Program-made: the position numbers and the translations under genes
Assembly: GCA_903919625.1 (NCBI GenBank)
Contig: CAIXIZ010000108.1
Location: forward strand, 1-40,695
Source of the DNA: an uncultured Verrucomicrobiota bacterium
GTDB taxonomy: Bacteria; Verrucomicrobiota; Verrucomicrobiia; Opitutales; Opitutaceae
DNA length: 40,695 nucleotides
Direction: 5' to 3'
Notes under the pieces: model-generated
Database searches by the model: none
What the model saw: only the letters and a program-made list of their open reading frames with translations
Told to the model about the DNA's origin: nothing
Shown here: positions 15,886-24,768 of the stretch, piece by piece
How positions within the stretch are numbered: the first letter of the stretch is position 1
How the letters are laid out: each line of letters begins with the position of its first letter

Positions 15886-17598
15886 TCACGCGTCCGGCGG
15901 GACGGTGCTGATGGCCTCGGCGAGCGTGGTGAGGCCTTCGCGCACCTTGAGCAGGCTGTCCTGGTGCAGGGTCTTCATGCCGGCGCGCATCGCAATTTTT
16001 TTCAGCTCCGAGGCCTCCAGCTCCTGGTTGATGGCCCCGACCAGCTCCTCGTTGGTCACCATCAGTTCGTGGATGCCGACGCGCCCCTTATAGCCGCTGC
16101 CGCCACACTTGGGGCAGCCTTTCGGAGCCGCCCGGTGGATGGGGCCGCTCCAGCCGAGCGCCTTTTCCAGCATAGCCTTCTCCCGGCCCTCGGGCTCATA
16201 GGGCTGGCGGCATTGCTTGCACACGCGGCGCATCAGGCGCTGCGCACACACGCAGAGGAGCGACGAGGAAATCATGAACGGCTCAATCCCCATGTCGGTG
16301 AGCCGCGAGATGGTCGTGGGCGCGTCGTTGGTGTGCAGTGTCGAGATGAGCAGGTGCCCGGTGAGCGCGGCCTCGATGGCGATGCCGGCGGTCTCCTCGT
16401 CGCGGATTTCTCCCACCAGGATGATGTCGGGATCCTGGCGGAGAAAGGCGCGCAGCGCCGTGGCAAACGTGAGCCCGATCTGACGGTTCATCTGCATCTG
16501 GTTCAGGCCGGGCAGGGTATACTCGATCGGATCCTCGGCGGTGCGGATGACAATGTCGGGCGTATTTACCTCGTTGAGCGCGGAATAAAGCGTCATCGAC
16601 TTGCCGGAGCCGGTGGGGCCGCAGTGCAGGATCATGCCGTACGGCTGGCGGATGCAGTCGCGATAGCGCACCAGGTTCTCATCCGAAAAGCCGAGCGCGG
16701 TCATGGGCAGGGTGCTCTTCTGCTTGTCCAGGATGCGCATCACCATGCCCTCGCCGTGGTTGAGCGGCGCGGTGGAGACCCGGAGATCAAGATCGAGCCC
16801 CTTCGTGGTGTACTGCTTGAACACGATGCGCCCGTCCTGCGGCAGGCGGCGCTGGGCAATGTCGAGATTGCACATGATCTTCAACCGGGCGACCAGCGCG
16901 GGGCCGACCTTGACGGGCAGGCGGAGCTTTTCGACGCACAGGCCGTCAATCCGGTAGCGCACCACCACGTCCTTCTCCTGCGGCTCGAGGTGGATGTCGC
17001 TCGTGCCGGAAAAATACGCGTCCTCAATGATGCGGTTGGCCAGCTGGATGATCGGGCCGGACTCCTCGTTGACATCCGCCGACTCGAGCTGGCTCTCCCC
17101 GGCGACCCCGAACTCGGCGCCGATTTTCTGCACCACATCGTCGAAGCCGGCGGCGCCGGCCTGCTCCTTGGGAAACAGCTTGTCGCGCAGCTCTTTCTCG
17201 CGGGCGAGCAGCCGGACAATTTTTTTGCCCGTGAGCCCCTGGAGCTTGGCGGCCAGGGTGGCGTCGAACGGGTTGGACACGGCCACGAGCAGCAGATCTC
17301 CGGCGGTGCCGACGGGCAGCACCAGGTGCTGCTGGCAAAAATCCTGCGGGATCCGCTCAAAGGTCTGCGGACCGACGTGGAAGCGGGAGACATGGCAGGG
17401 CGCCAGCCGGTGGGCGCGCGCCCGCGCCACGAAGATCACATACGGGGTGAGGCCGTGCTCCTCCTGGAGGATTTTGTCGAGCGCATCGCCGCTCAGGTCC
17501 TCCGGCCGGGCCGCGAGCGCGGCGCGCTGTTTGGCGTCGAGGCGACCCAGCTCGCCGAGCGCGGCGACAATCTGGGTCTGGATTTTTCCGAGGGGCAT
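15886..17598 (-). CDS. GspE/PilB-family type II secretion / type IV pilus assembly ATPase
   Basis: A 570-residue hexameric ATPase of the secretion superfamily. Seen: an N-terminal MshEN-like region (residues 1-150), 'SDIHLEP' and 'RIDG' of the arm domain, Walker A G-P-T-G-S-G-K333-S, Asp box 'RTAEDPIEY', Walker B 'IILVGEIRDEET', His box 'LISTLHTNDAP', and a C-terminal zinc motif with C-x-C, C-x2-C and 'CPKCGGSGY'. It powers assembly of pseudopili or pili at the inner membrane. It ends an operon after obgE and an MshEN-like gene, 18 bp from the latter; no other pilus or secretion genes are present in the window. GspE versus PilB cannot be decided from sequence alone. Confidence 0.93.
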   Translation of the reverse strand: MPLGKIQTQIVAALGELGRLDAKQRAALAARPEDLSGDALDKILQEEHGLTPYVIFVARARAHRLAPCHVSRFHVGPQTFERIPQDFCQQHLVLPVGTAGDLLLVAVSNPFDATLAAKLQGLTGKKIVRLLAREKELRDKLFPKEQAGAAGFDDVVQKIGAEFGVAGESQLESADVNEESGPIIQLANRIIEDAYFSGTSDIHLEPQEKDVVVRYRIDGLCVEKLRLPVKVGPALVARLKIMCNLDIAQRRLPQDGRIVFKQYTTKGLDLDLRVSTAPLNHGEGMVMRILDKQKSTLPMTALGFSDENLVRYRDCIRQPYGMILHCGPTGSGKSMTLYSALNEVNTPDIVIRTAEDPIEYTLPGLNQMQMNRQIGLTFATALRAFLRQDPDIILVGEIRDEETAGIAIEAALTGHLLISTLHTNDAPTTISRLTDMGIEPFMISSSLLCVCAQRLMRRVCKQCRQPYEPEGREKAMLEKALGWSGPIHRAAPKGCPKCGGSGYKGRVGIHELMVTNEELVGAINQELEASELKKIAMRAGMKTLHQDSLLKVREGLTTLAEAISTVPPDA

Positions 17599-17616
17599 GG
17601 CGAAACGGGGGCGGGC

Positions 17617-18123
17617 TCAGGGCTTGGGGGCGGCGGCGCGGGCGGCCTCGATTTTTTCGATGGCGTCGGCCAGGCTGTCGAGGGTCGCACCGTACCAGAG
17701 GATCGGGCCGTCGAGCTGTTTTTCCCAAAATGCGCGCACGCTCTCGCTGAGGCCGTAGGCGGTGGCGACGCAATTGATGCCCTCCTCGCGGTCAAAGGGC
17801 AGGGTCCACGTATCCCAGCACGATTCGAGGCTGAGGGTCTGTTTGAAGTCGTCGGCCACCTCCCACTCCCGCAAATCCACCAGGCCGGCACCCCGTTCAT
17901 CGACGAGGTGCAGGAGCGCATCCTCCTCCCGCAACGCCTTCAGCTCATAGGCAAGCACGCCCAGCACCGTGCGCTGCCGGACCGCGCCGGTGGCGGCCAG
18001 TTCGAGCAGGCGCGCATTGGCGGCCTCCAGGGACTCCAGCTTGACCAGGTTCGCATCCACCAGGGCCGCGCCCAGGTGGCGGTTGGCGCGCAGGAGCAGA
18101 TTGCGGCGTTGGGCAGGGGTCAT
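17617..18123 (-). CDS. Stand-alone MshEN-like (GspE N-terminal-like) protein
   Basis: A 168-residue protein. Its layout follows the MshEN/GspE N-terminal double domain: 'HLGAALVDANLVKLESLEAAN' then 'RTVLGVLAYELKALREEDALL' and 'GLVDLREWE' in the first half, and 'TLPFDREEGINCVATAYGLSE' with 'ATLDSLADAIEKIEA' in the second. In other systems such domains bind cyclic di-GMP or dock to the GspL/PilM partner. No ATPase motifs are present. It lies 5 bp after obgE and 18 bp before gspE, strongly suggesting a GspE partner or regulator. The assignment rests on pattern resemblance, not on a search. Confidence 0.6.
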   Translation of the reverse strand: MTPAQRRNLLLRANRHLGAALVDANLVKLESLEAANARLLELAATGAVRQRTVLGVLAYELKALREEDALLHLVDERGAGLVDLREWEVADDFKQTLSLESCWDTWTLPFDREEGINCVATAYGLSESVRAFWEKQLDGPILWYGATLDSLADAIEKIEAARAAAPKP

Positions 18124-18128
18124 GGCGG

Positions 18129-19157
18129 TCAGGCGGCGGGCTTGGACATCACCCGCAGCCGCCCGCCGGCGGCGATCACCCGGCGGCGGAGCGCCAGCCG
18201 GAGCGTCTCGAGGCCGGTTCCGGTGAGACAGGAAATGCCCAGGACGGTGACTTTATGACGGCGTTTGAATTTGACGAGATTCGCCTTGGCGACCGGGAGG
18301 TCCAGCTTGTTGGCGACCACGATGCGGGGTTTTTTGAGCAGCGCGGGGTCATACAGCTTCAGCTCACGCAGGAGGGTGGCATAGTCCTCGCGCGGGTCGC
18401 GGTTGTCCGCGCCGGCCATGTCCACCAGAAGCATCAGCAGCGTGCAGCGCTCGATGTGCCGCAGGAAACGGTGGCCGAGGCCGCGGTTCTCGCTCGCGCC
18501 CGCGATGAGGCCGGGGACGTCGGCGAGCAGCAGCCGGTCGTAGGTCACGGGATATTCAATGACGCCGATCTGCGGGTGCAGCGTGGTGAAAGGATAGGCG
18601 GCGGTGCGCGGCCGGGCGCGCGTGATGCGCGTGGTGAGGGAGGACTTGCCGGCGTTGGGGAAACCCACGAGGCCGACATCCGCGATGCTCTTGAGCACGA
18701 GGCGGAATTCACCGCCCTCGCCCGGCTGCCCGGCGTTGGCCCGGCGCGGAGCCTGGTGCGTGGAAGATTTGAAATGGGTGTTGCCCCAGCCGCCGTTGCC
18801 GCCCTTGCACAGCACGATCCGCTGGCCGTCCTCGATGAGCTCGGCGACGACATGGCCGGTCGCCAGGTCGGTCACCACGGTGCCCAGCGGCAGCCGGAGC
18901 ACGCGCGTGTCGCCCTCGCGGCCGTTGCAGTCCTTGCCCATGCCGTGCTCGCCGCGCCCGGCCTTCCAGTGCGGCTGGAACTTGTAGTCCACGAGATTGT
19001 TGGTGTCGTCGTCGCCCAGCAGGACAATGTCGCCTCCGCGTCCGCCATCCCCGCCATTGGGGCCGCCCCACGGCTCGTATTTCTCGCGCCGAAAGCTCGC
19101 GCAGCCGCGCCCGCCCTCGCCCGCCTGGGCCTTGATCGTGCATTCATCGACAAACAT
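18129..19157 (-). CDS. obgE: Obg family GTPase CgtA/ObgE
   Basis: A 342-residue GTPase starting 'MFVDECTIKAQAGEGG'; two further in-frame ATG/GTG-like starts lie within 18 bp upstream, but MFVDE is the usual family start. The glycine-rich Obg domain spans residues 1-158 ('GPNGGDGGRGG', 'GGNGGWGN'). The G domain has G1 G165-F-P-N-A-G-K-S, G3 'DVPGLI', G4 'NKLD' and a G5-like 'ISCLTG'. It binds the large ribosomal subunit and acts in ribosome assembly and stress control. It is first in an operon with an MshEN-like gene and gspE. A terminator separates it from purB upstream. The C-terminal OCT domain is absent, as in many bacteria. Confidence 0.95.
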   Translation of the reverse strand: MFVDECTIKAQAGEGGRGCASFRREKYEPWGGPNGGDGGRGGDIVLLGDDDTNNLVDYKFQPHWKAGRGEHGMGKDCNGREGDTRVLRLPLGTVVTDLATGHVVAELIEDGQRIVLCKGGNGGWGNTHFKSSTHQAPRRANAGQPGEGGEFRLVLKSIADVGLVGFPNAGKSSLTTRITRARPRTAAYPFTTLHPQIGVIEYPVTYDRLLLADVPGLIAGASENRGLGHRFLRHIERCTLLMLLVDMAGADNRDPREDYATLLRELKLYDPALLKKPRIVVANKLDLPVAKANLVKFKRRHKVTVLGISCLTGTGLETLRLALRRRVIAAGGRLRVMSKPAA

Positions 19158-19206
19158 GGCGCCCATGGTGCACAATCCGGTCCGCTTGCCAAGGACGCGC
19201 TGCGGG

Positions 19207-19245
19207 AAAGAAAACGGCCGGCCCGGCGGAGCCGTTGGCCGGCCG
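19207..19245 (-). terminator. Rho-independent terminator after purB
   Basis: On the minus strand, nine-pair stem CGGCCGGCC (19245-19237) with GGCCGGCCG (19223-19215), 13-base loop, followed by TTTTCTTT (19214-19207). It begins 6 bp past the purB stop and should isolate purB/holA transcription from obgE. Confidence 0.7.
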
Positions 19246-19250
19246 GCGGC

Positions 19251-20678
19251 TTACAGCAGCCGGCCCGGCCGGTAGCTGGCGGCACCCGGCACCCGGCGGG
19301 CGAGCGGGGCGGCCGCGCGGGCGAAGGCCTCGGCCTGCTGCGGGGCTGCCCCGACGAAACGTTTCGCGTCCCGCAAGATCGCCGAGAGCTTCGCGCGCGG
19401 GAGGCCGAGCCGCCCGTCAGTAGCGAGGCGGGCGACCAAATCGGCATCGCCGCCTTCGCGCAGCGCGCGCGCGGCGGCCAGGGCATGCTCCTTGATCGCG
19501 GCATGCGCGGTCTCGCGGCCCGCGCCCGCCTTCACCGCCTCCATCATGATGGTGGTGGTGGCGAGGAACGGCAGGTGGCGCGCATTTTCGGCGGCGATGG
19601 CGGCGGGAAAAATGTCCATCTGCGCCAGCACGGTGAGAAATGTCTCCAGCAGACCGTCGAGCGCGAGGAACGCGTCGGGCAGCGCCACACGGCGGACCAC
19701 CGAGCACGACACATCGCCTTCGTTCCACTGGTGGCCGGCGAGCGCGGCGGTCATGGCGACATGGCCCGCCAGCACGGTCGAGAGGCCGCAGACGCGCTCG
19801 CAGTTGCGCGCGTTGACCTTGTGGGGCATGGCGGACGACCCCACCTGGCCGGGCTGAAATCCCTCGGTCAGCAGACCCTGGCCGGCCATGAGCCGCAGCG
19901 TGGTGGCAAAGCTCGCCGCCGCCGCGCCGACCTGGTGGAGCGCGCTCACCACCTCAAAGTCGAGCGAGCGCGGGTACACCTGCCCCACCGCGCCCAGCGC
20001 GCAGCGGAAGCCCAGGTGCCTGAGCACGCGCTGTTCGAGCCGCGCGACCTTGGCCAGGTCGCCGCCGAGCAGCGTGAGCTGGTCGAGCTGCGTGCCGACG
20101 GCTCCCTTGAGCCCGCGCACCGGATAGCGCCCGGTCAGCTCGTCCAGGTGGGTGAAGGCGGCCAGCAGTTCCTCGCCGAACATCGCGAAGCGCTTGCCCA
20201 GGGTGGTGGGCTGCGCGGGGACATTGTGCGTGCGGCCGGTGAGCATGAGCGCGCGGTACTGCCGGGCGCGTTTCGCCAGGGCGAGCAGCGCGGCGGCGGA
20301 TTTCAGGCGCACCACGCCCAGGGCGCGGGCCACCTGGAGCTGCTCCACGTTTTCGGTCAGGTCGCGCGACGTGAGGCCGAGGTGGATGGATTCGCGGCCG
20401 GCGAGGGCGTTGAACTCCTCAATGCGTGCTTTCACGTCATGCAGGGTGACGCGCTCCCGGGCGGCGATGCGCGCGAGGTTCACGCGTCCCTTCACGCGTT
20501 CGTAGTCGGCGATGGCGGCGGCGGGAATGGCGAGCCCGAGGTCGCGCTGCGCGCGCATGATCGCGAGCCAGAAATCGCGCTCCAGCGCGACCCGGCCGGC
20601 GGGCGACCAGAGGCCGCGCATGGCCGGTGACGCATAGCGTTCGGCGAGAACGTTGGGGATGGAGTCGGGCTTGGGCAT
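19251..20678 (-). CDS. purB: Adenylosuccinate lyase
   Basis: A 475-residue fumarase/aspartase-superfamily enzyme starting 'MPKPDSIPNVLAERYASPAM'. It catalyses two beta-eliminations in purine synthesis, releasing fumarate from SAICAR and from adenylosuccinate. Seen: 'HDVKARIEEFN', 'IHLGLTSRDLTEN' (substrate-binding T/S), 'RTHNVPAQPTTLGKR' (catalytic His region), and the superfamily signature 'GSSAMPHKVNARNCERV' with the mobile catalytic serine. The 'MPHK.N.R.CERV' form resembles the actinobacterial-type PurB. It starts 19 bp downstream of holA and is followed by a strong terminator, so holA-purB is a probable unit. Confidence 0.93.
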   Translation of the reverse strand: MPKPDSIPNVLAERYASPAMRGLWSPAGRVALERDFWLAIMRAQRDLGLAIPAAAIADYERVKGRVNLARIAARERVTLHDVKARIEEFNALAGRESIHLGLTSRDLTENVEQLQVARALGVVRLKSAAALLALAKRARQYRALMLTGRTHNVPAQPTTLGKRFAMFGEELLAAFTHLDELTGRYPVRGLKGAVGTQLDQLTLLGGDLAKVARLEQRVLRHLGFRCALGAVGQVYPRSLDFEVVSALHQVGAAAASFATTLRLMAGQGLLTEGFQPGQVGSSAMPHKVNARNCERVCGLSTVLAGHVAMTAALAGHQWNEGDVSCSVVRRVALPDAFLALDGLLETFLTVLAQMDIFPAAIAAENARHLPFLATTTIMMEAVKAGAGRETAHAAIKEHALAAARALREGGDADLVARLATDGRLGLPRAKLSAILRDAKRFVGAAPQQAEAFARAAAPLARRVPGAASYRPGRLL

Positions 20679-20697
20679 GGCGGCAGTGTTGCGGCAA

Positions 20698-21804
20698 TTA
20701 TGCGCCCGGCGCAAGGCAGCGCACGGCGAGGTCGCGGAGCACTTCCGCCTGCCCGTGGGGCCGGGCGACAATCTCCTCAAACGCCGCCACCAGCTCCTGC
20801 TGGTTGTCGATGAGGCGGCGGAGCGCGGGGAGTTTCGTGCCGGCGGCCAGCTTGCCCAGATACCACGGGTTCTGGCTGAACACATTGTAGCCGCTCTTCT
20901 CCATGGCACCGGTGAAATGCCGGCCATAGGCCGCCTGCGCACGGGGCAGGCCATCGAGCCCCCGCGGGCCCGCGCGGACTTCGCCGCTGTCGAGCAGCGC
21001 CCGGATTTGCAGCAGCAGGCGGTTGCGGCTTTGCAGGGAGCTGATGACCGGCCGCGCATCACCGCCAGTGAAGAAATGCCGTTCCAGCGCCGCGAGCGTC
21101 CACCGCAGGTCACCGCTAAAAAACGCCTCCGCCGCCTCGAAGAAGTCCCCCTCGGCGACATTGGGCGTGAGCTCGGCGACCTGGGCTTCGGTGATCGCCG
21201 CGCCCTCGCCGGCGTAGGCGGCGAGCTTGTGCGTCTCGGCGATCAGCAGCCTGGTATTAGCGCCGATCCGGGCGAGCAGGAGCTGGAGCGCGTCGGGCTC
21301 AAACGTGACAGCCAGCGCCCGCGCTTCGGCCAGCACGACCCCCGCCAGCGCCTCACCCGTGCTGTCGCCGTCGCCGACCACCGTGCAATCGGCATTTTTT
21401 TCGCACCATTTGGGAAATGACCGGCGGCGGTCCACCGGCGCCGCCGTGATGAGCAGGGCGGTTTCGGCCGGATTGGTTTTTTCCAGCACCTGCTGCAGAT
21501 CTTCGACGAGCTGGAGCGTGCCTTCGGCCCGGCCGGTCACGGTGTCGGCCAGGAAACTCACATCCTTGAGCCAGACCACCCGCCGCCCGCCAAACAATGG
21601 CACTGTCTGCACGCTTTCGCGCAGCCGGTTTACGACCGCCGCGACTTCGCCCACATTGCCGGCAAAACCGCTGATGATTTCCCGGGAAAAGTCATCGGCC
21701 CCGGCCTCGGCGACCAACGTCTCAAACCGCTCCTTGCCCAGACGACCGACCAGGAAATCGTCGGCTCCGCAGATGAAAGTAAAGGATTTGGCGGCAACAG
21801 GCAT
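20698..21804 (-). CDS. holA: DNA polymerase III subunit delta
   Basis: A 368-residue protein starting 'MPVAAKSFTFICGADDFLVGR'. Characteristic holA features are the N-terminal 'GADDFL' in place of the usual G(D)(E).(Y)L, 'ESVQTVPLFGGRRVVWLKD' (typical S..T.PFF...R.V.L), and in the C-terminal collar 'NTRLLIAETHKLAAYAGEGAAIT' followed by 'FFEAAEAFFSGD'. It opens the sliding clamp within the clamp loader. The Walker A is degenerate, as expected for delta. It diverges from the mla operon over 192 bp containing an unusually AT-rich patch. Confidence 0.9.
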   Translation of the reverse strand: MPVAAKSFTFICGADDFLVGRLGKERFETLVAEAGADDFSREIISGFAGNVGEVAAVVNRLRESVQTVPLFGGRRVVWLKDVSFLADTVTGRAEGTLQLVEDLQQVLEKTNPAETALLITAAPVDRRRSFPKWCEKNADCTVVGDGDSTGEALAGVVLAEARALAVTFEPDALQLLLARIGANTRLLIAETHKLAAYAGEGAAITEAQVAELTPNVAEGDFFEAAEAFFSGDLRWTLAALERHFFTGGDARPVISSLQSRNRLLLQIRALLDSGEVRAGPRGLDGLPRAQAAYGRHFTGAMEKSGYNVFSQNPWYLGKLAAGTKLPALRRLIDNQQELVAAFEEIVARPHGQAEVLRDLAVRCLAPGA

Positions 21805-21879
21805 CGGGAACACCTTGTCGGCCAACCGGCGGCGGAACAAGCGCGAAGCGCGGGCAGACCCGCAGGATATAACTCTGGG

Positions 21880-21943
21880 TTAAAATGTCATTTATGTTTT
21901 ATCATCAATTACATAAAATATTTAGACTTCCGGCACAGGAAGT
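21880..21943 (+). promoter_or_regulatory. AT-rich candidate promoter/operator region upstream of mlaE
   Basis: A sharp AT-rich island (21880-21926) in GC-rich DNA lies between divergent holA and mlaE. It contains a -10-like TAAAAT (21914-21919) with only a weak -35 candidate TTTATG 17 bp upstream. Just downstream is a perfect inverted repeat ACTTCC-GGCACA-GGAAGT (21926-21943), placed as an operator would be. No regulator is known. Confidence 0.35.
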
Positions 21944-21996
21944 TAATTCCCGCCCTTGCTTCCGTTGGCACAACGCTTCACGTTGGCCAGCGTAAC

Positions 21997-22779
21997 ATGC
22001 TGCAAACGCTTGGCCGCACCTCTCTTGCTGTCGTCGGTGAACTGGGGGACTTCGCCCTTTTCGCCGGGCAGTCCTTCTCGTCGGCGGTAGGCTCGCGCAA
22101 GCTCGGGCGGCGCATCGTCCGGGCGCTTTACGAGCAGGGGGTCAGGTGTCTGCCGGTCATCCTGATCGTGGGGCTCTTCACCGGCCTCGTGCTCGGTCTC
22201 CAGGGCTACTATGTGCTCAACCGCTACGGCTCGACCAGCGTGCTGGGCGAGCTGGTGGCGCTCACGCTGGTGCGTGAGCTCGGGCCGGTGCTCGCGGCGC
22301 TCATGCTGGTCGGCCAGGCCGGCTCGGCGCTCGCCGCCGAGCTGGGCATCCAGCGGAACAGCGAGCAGATCGCCGCGCTCGAGACGATGGGGGCCAGTCC
22401 GCACGCCTATCTCGTCGCGCCGCGGCTCATCGCGGCGGCGCTGTCGTTTCCGATCCAGACGGCATTTTTCTCCCTCGTGGGCATCTGGGGCGGGTTTCTC
22501 TCCGGTTCGCTGCTGCTGCCGTTGTCGGGCGGCGTCTACTGGTCTTCCGTACATCTCGCGGTCCGGTCGCCCGACGTGCGCGAGTGTTTTCTCAAGGCGG
22601 TCGTTTTCGGCCTGCTGACGACTGCCATCTGCGCGCATAACGGCTACAACACCCACCGCCGCAGCCGCGCCACCGGCGCCCGCGCGGTGAGCGCCTCGAC
22701 CACCCGCGCCGTCGTCCTGTCGAGCATTGCAGTGCTCGCGGCCGACTATCTGATCACCTCTCTGCTCGTCGGAACATGA
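21997..22779 (+). CDS. mlaE: ABC transporter permease MlaE
   Basis: A 260-residue inner-membrane permease with about five to six hydrophobic segments. Family strings seen: 'VRCLPVILIVGLFTGLVLGLQGYYVL', 'LVRELGPVLAALMLVGQAGSALAAELG' and 'EQIAALETMGASPHAYLVAPR', the last being the conserved coupling region of MlaE/YrbE proteins. With MlaF, MlaD and MlaC it moves phospholipids between the outer and inner membranes. It is first of five overlapping genes (mlaEFDCA); its stop overlaps the mlaF start (ATGA). Confidence 0.95.
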   Translation: MLQTLGRTSLAVVGELGDFALFAGQSFSSAVGSRKLGRRIVRALYEQGVRCLPVILIVGLFTGLVLGLQGYYVLNRYGSTSVLGELVALTLVRELGPVLAALMLVGQAGSALAAELGIQRNSEQIAALETMGASPHAYLVAPRLIAAALSFPIQTAFFSLVGIWGGFLSGSLLLPLSGGVYWSSVHLAVRSPDVRECFLKAVVFGLLTTAICAHNGYNTHRRSRATGARAVSASTTRAVVLSSIAVLAADYLITSLLVGT

Positions 22780-23606
22780 CCGTCCCCGCCTCAGCTCCCG
22801 CGGCTTCCGGCGAACTGTTCCTCGCCGTGCGCGGCATTGCGAAACGTTTTGGCGAGAATGCCGTGCTGGCCGGCGTGGACCTCGTGGTGCCGCGCGGGAG
22901 CGTCGTCACCGTGCTGGGCAAGAGCGGCACCGGCAAATCTGTCTTCCTGAAATGTCTCGCCGGCATTGTCACCCCCGACGCGGGCGAGATCCGCTTCGAC
23001 GGCCGGGCGCTCGACACCGGCAATGCCGTGGCGAGCGCGGAGTTTCGCCGCCGGTGCAGCTACCTGTTCCAAAGCAATGCGCTCTTTGACTCGCTCACCG
23101 CGCTGGAAAATGTCGCCCTGCCCCTGGAACAGACGACCCAGGTGCCGAACGCCGAGATCCGCGCCCGCTGCCTGGAGGCCCTGCGTCAGCTCGAGCTCGA
23201 CCGCCATCGTGACGTCTATCCGGGCCAGCTTTCCGGCGGCATGCAGAAACGCCTCGCGCTCGCCCGCGCCATCGTCACGCGGCCCGAACTCGTGCTGTTT
23301 GACGAGCCGACCGCCGGCCTCGACCCGCTGCGCCGCAACTCGGTCTTTGAGATGATCGCGAAATACCAGCGGCAGTTCGGCTTCACCGCGGTGCTGGTCA
23401 CCCACGATGTGCCCGAGGCGCTCGCGGTGAGCGACCGCATCGCGCTGCTCGACAGCGGCCGCATGCGGTTCCAGGGCACCCCGGCGGAATTCGCAGCCTC
23501 GGCCGACGTCGCGGTGCACGCTTTTCGGGACAGCGCCAGCGCCCTGCGCGACACCATCGCCGCCGTGCGCCGGGGCGAGGCTCTGCCCTCGGAGGACTTA
23601 CCATGA
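22776..23606 (+). CDS. mlaF: ABC transporter ATP-binding protein MlaF
   Basis: A 276-residue ATPase. Walker A is 'GKSGTGKS' (Lys54), the Q-loop 'YLFQSNALFDSLT' is the MlaF-typical form, the signature is 'LSGGMQKR', Walker B 'LVLFDEPTAGLDP' and the H-loop 'VTHD'. It energises lipid transport by MlaE. The C-terminus 'AVRRGEALPSEDLP' is a short extension. The stop overlaps the mlaD start by four bases, pointing to translational coupling. Confidence 0.95.
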   Translation: MTVPASAPAASGELFLAVRGIAKRFGENAVLAGVDLVVPRGSVVTVLGKSGTGKSVFLKCLAGIVTPDAGEIRFDGRALDTGNAVASAEFRRRCSYLFQSNALFDSLTALENVALPLEQTTQVPNAEIRARCLEALRQLELDRHRDVYPGQLSGGMQKRLALARAIVTRPELVLFDEPTAGLDPLRRNSVFEMIAKYQRQFGFTAVLVTHDVPEALAVSDRIALLDSGRMRFQGTPAEFAASADVAVHAFRDSASALRDTIAAVRRGEALPSEDLP

Positions 23607-24079
23607 AACAACAGACCAAACTCGAACTCGTCGTCGGCGTCTTCGTCGCCCTCGGCCTTGCCGCTGTCGCCTGGCTCGCGCTCAAGACCGGTGCCGGCGC
23701 CCTCGTCGGCCGCGACAGCTACACCGTGACCGCCGAGTTTGCCAACACCGGCAGCCTCAACCCCGGCTGCAATGTCCTCATCGCCGGCGTCCCCGTCGGC
23801 CGGGTGGACAAGGTGGAGCTCAACCCGAAAAACTACCGCGCGGTCGTCAGCCTTCGCCTCGAAAATTCGGTCCGGCTCCCGACCGATTCCATCGCCTCGG
23901 TCAAAACCGCCGGGCTCATCGGCGACAAATACATTGCGATTGCGCCCGGCGGGGACCCCGCCATGGTCGCGCCGGGCGGAAAAATTCTCGAAACCGAATC
24001 CGATGTGGACATCGCCTCCCTCATCAGCCGCTTCGCGTTCGGCTCCGTGCAAAGCCCCCCCACCAACGACAAAAAATGA
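23603..24079 (+). CDS. mlaD: Outer membrane lipid asymmetry protein MlaD (MCE domain)
   Basis: A 158-residue protein with one N-terminal transmembrane helix (about residues 9-28, 'LVVGVFVALGLAAVAWLAL') and a single MCE domain: 'FANTGSLNPGCNVLIAGVPVGRV' contains the typical 'G...GA.V...GV.VG.V' core, followed by 'VSLRLENSVRLPTDS' and 'GLIGDKYIAI'. MlaD forms a hexameric ring on MlaE in the periplasm that takes lipids from MlaC. The C-terminal tail is short and hydrophilic. Overlaps both neighbours by ATGA. Confidence 0.95.
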   Translation: MKQQTKLELVVGVFVALGLAAVAWLALKTGAGALVGRDSYTVTAEFANTGSLNPGCNVLIAGVPVGRVDKVELNPKNYRAVVSLRLENSVRLPTDSIASVKTAGLIGDKYIAIAPGGDPAMVAPGGKILETESDVDIASLISRFAFGSVQSPPTNDKK

Positions 24080-24768
24080 AACTGTCTTCGCCCTTGCCTG
24101 CCTCACCCCCGGACCGTCCTGGAACATGCCGGATGGGGGCGCTTGCCCTCCTCGTGCTCCTCGCCGGCGCCCGGGCCGGTGGAGCCGCGACACCGGCGCC
24201 ACCGCCGCCGGCGGTGGCCGCAACCGACCCCCAGGCCATGCTCCGCACCGCCATCGACGACGTGCTCGCCATCGCCTATCCCGAAAAGCCTGCGGCCGAC
24301 CAGCCTGCTCCCGCTTCGCTCGTCACCCGCCTGCGTCCCTTGCTGGAGAAATCCTTCAGCTTCGACCTGCTCACCCGCAGCGCCGTGGGTCCCGGCTGGA
24401 GCCAGATCAAACCCGAGGACCAAAAACGGCTGACCAGTTTGTTTACCGATGTGGTCATCCGCACCTACGCCGACAAGTTTGAACCCGGCGACCGGCCCAA
24501 AATTTCCTACGGCAAACCGGTCGAGATCGACGCCAACCGGCGCGATCTGCCCACCACCATCACCTACGCCGGCAAGACTTATGCGGTCACCTACACCGTC
24601 AGGCAGCTGCCCGAAGGCTGGCGGATCTACAACGTGAACATCGAGGGCGTGAGCATGGTGGCCAACTACCGCGCCCAGTTTGACCCCCTCTTCCAAAAGG
24701 GCGGCGGCGCCGCCATCATTGCCGCGCTCGAGAAAAATCTCGCGGATTTTGCCACCACCCAAAAATGA
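24076..24768 (+). CDS. mlaC: Phospholipid-binding protein MlaC
   Basis: A 230-residue periplasmic carrier. The first 38 residues hold an atypical, rather long signal sequence (hydrophobic 'MGALALLVLLAGARAGGAA' from residue 18). An internal ATG there (24133) is an alternative start that would give a cleaner signal peptide, but the ATGA overlap with mlaD favours 24076. Family features: 'LRPLLEKSFSFDLLTRSAVGPGW', 'LTSLFTDVVIRTYADKF', 'YGKPVEI' and 'GWRIYNVNIEGVSMVANYRAQF', all typical of MlaC/Ttg2D. It shuttles phospholipid between MlaA and MlaD. Confidence 0.92.
   Translation: MKLSSPLPASPPDRPGTCRMGALALLVLLAGARAGGAATPAPPPPAVAATDPQAMLRTAIDDVLAIAYPEKPAADQPAPASLVTRLRPLLEKSFSFDLLTRSAVGPGWSQIKPEDQKRLTSLFTDVVIRTYADKFEPGDRPKISYGKPVEIDANRRDLPTTITYAGKTYAVTYTVRQLPEGWRIYNVNIEGVSMVANYRAQFDPLFQKGGGAAIIAALEKNLADFATTQK

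Noticed and set aside
15706..18258. Long plus-strand open frame (about 850 codons) opposite gspE
   Set aside because: It is the antisense shadow of gspE and the MshEN-like gene; its product has no domain sense and its bias mirrors the true genes on the minus strand.
19251..21161. Single 636-codon minus frame covering purB and part of holA
   Set aside because: It is purB extended upstream through holA in a different frame; the true purB start is at 20678, where the conserved N-terminus begins.
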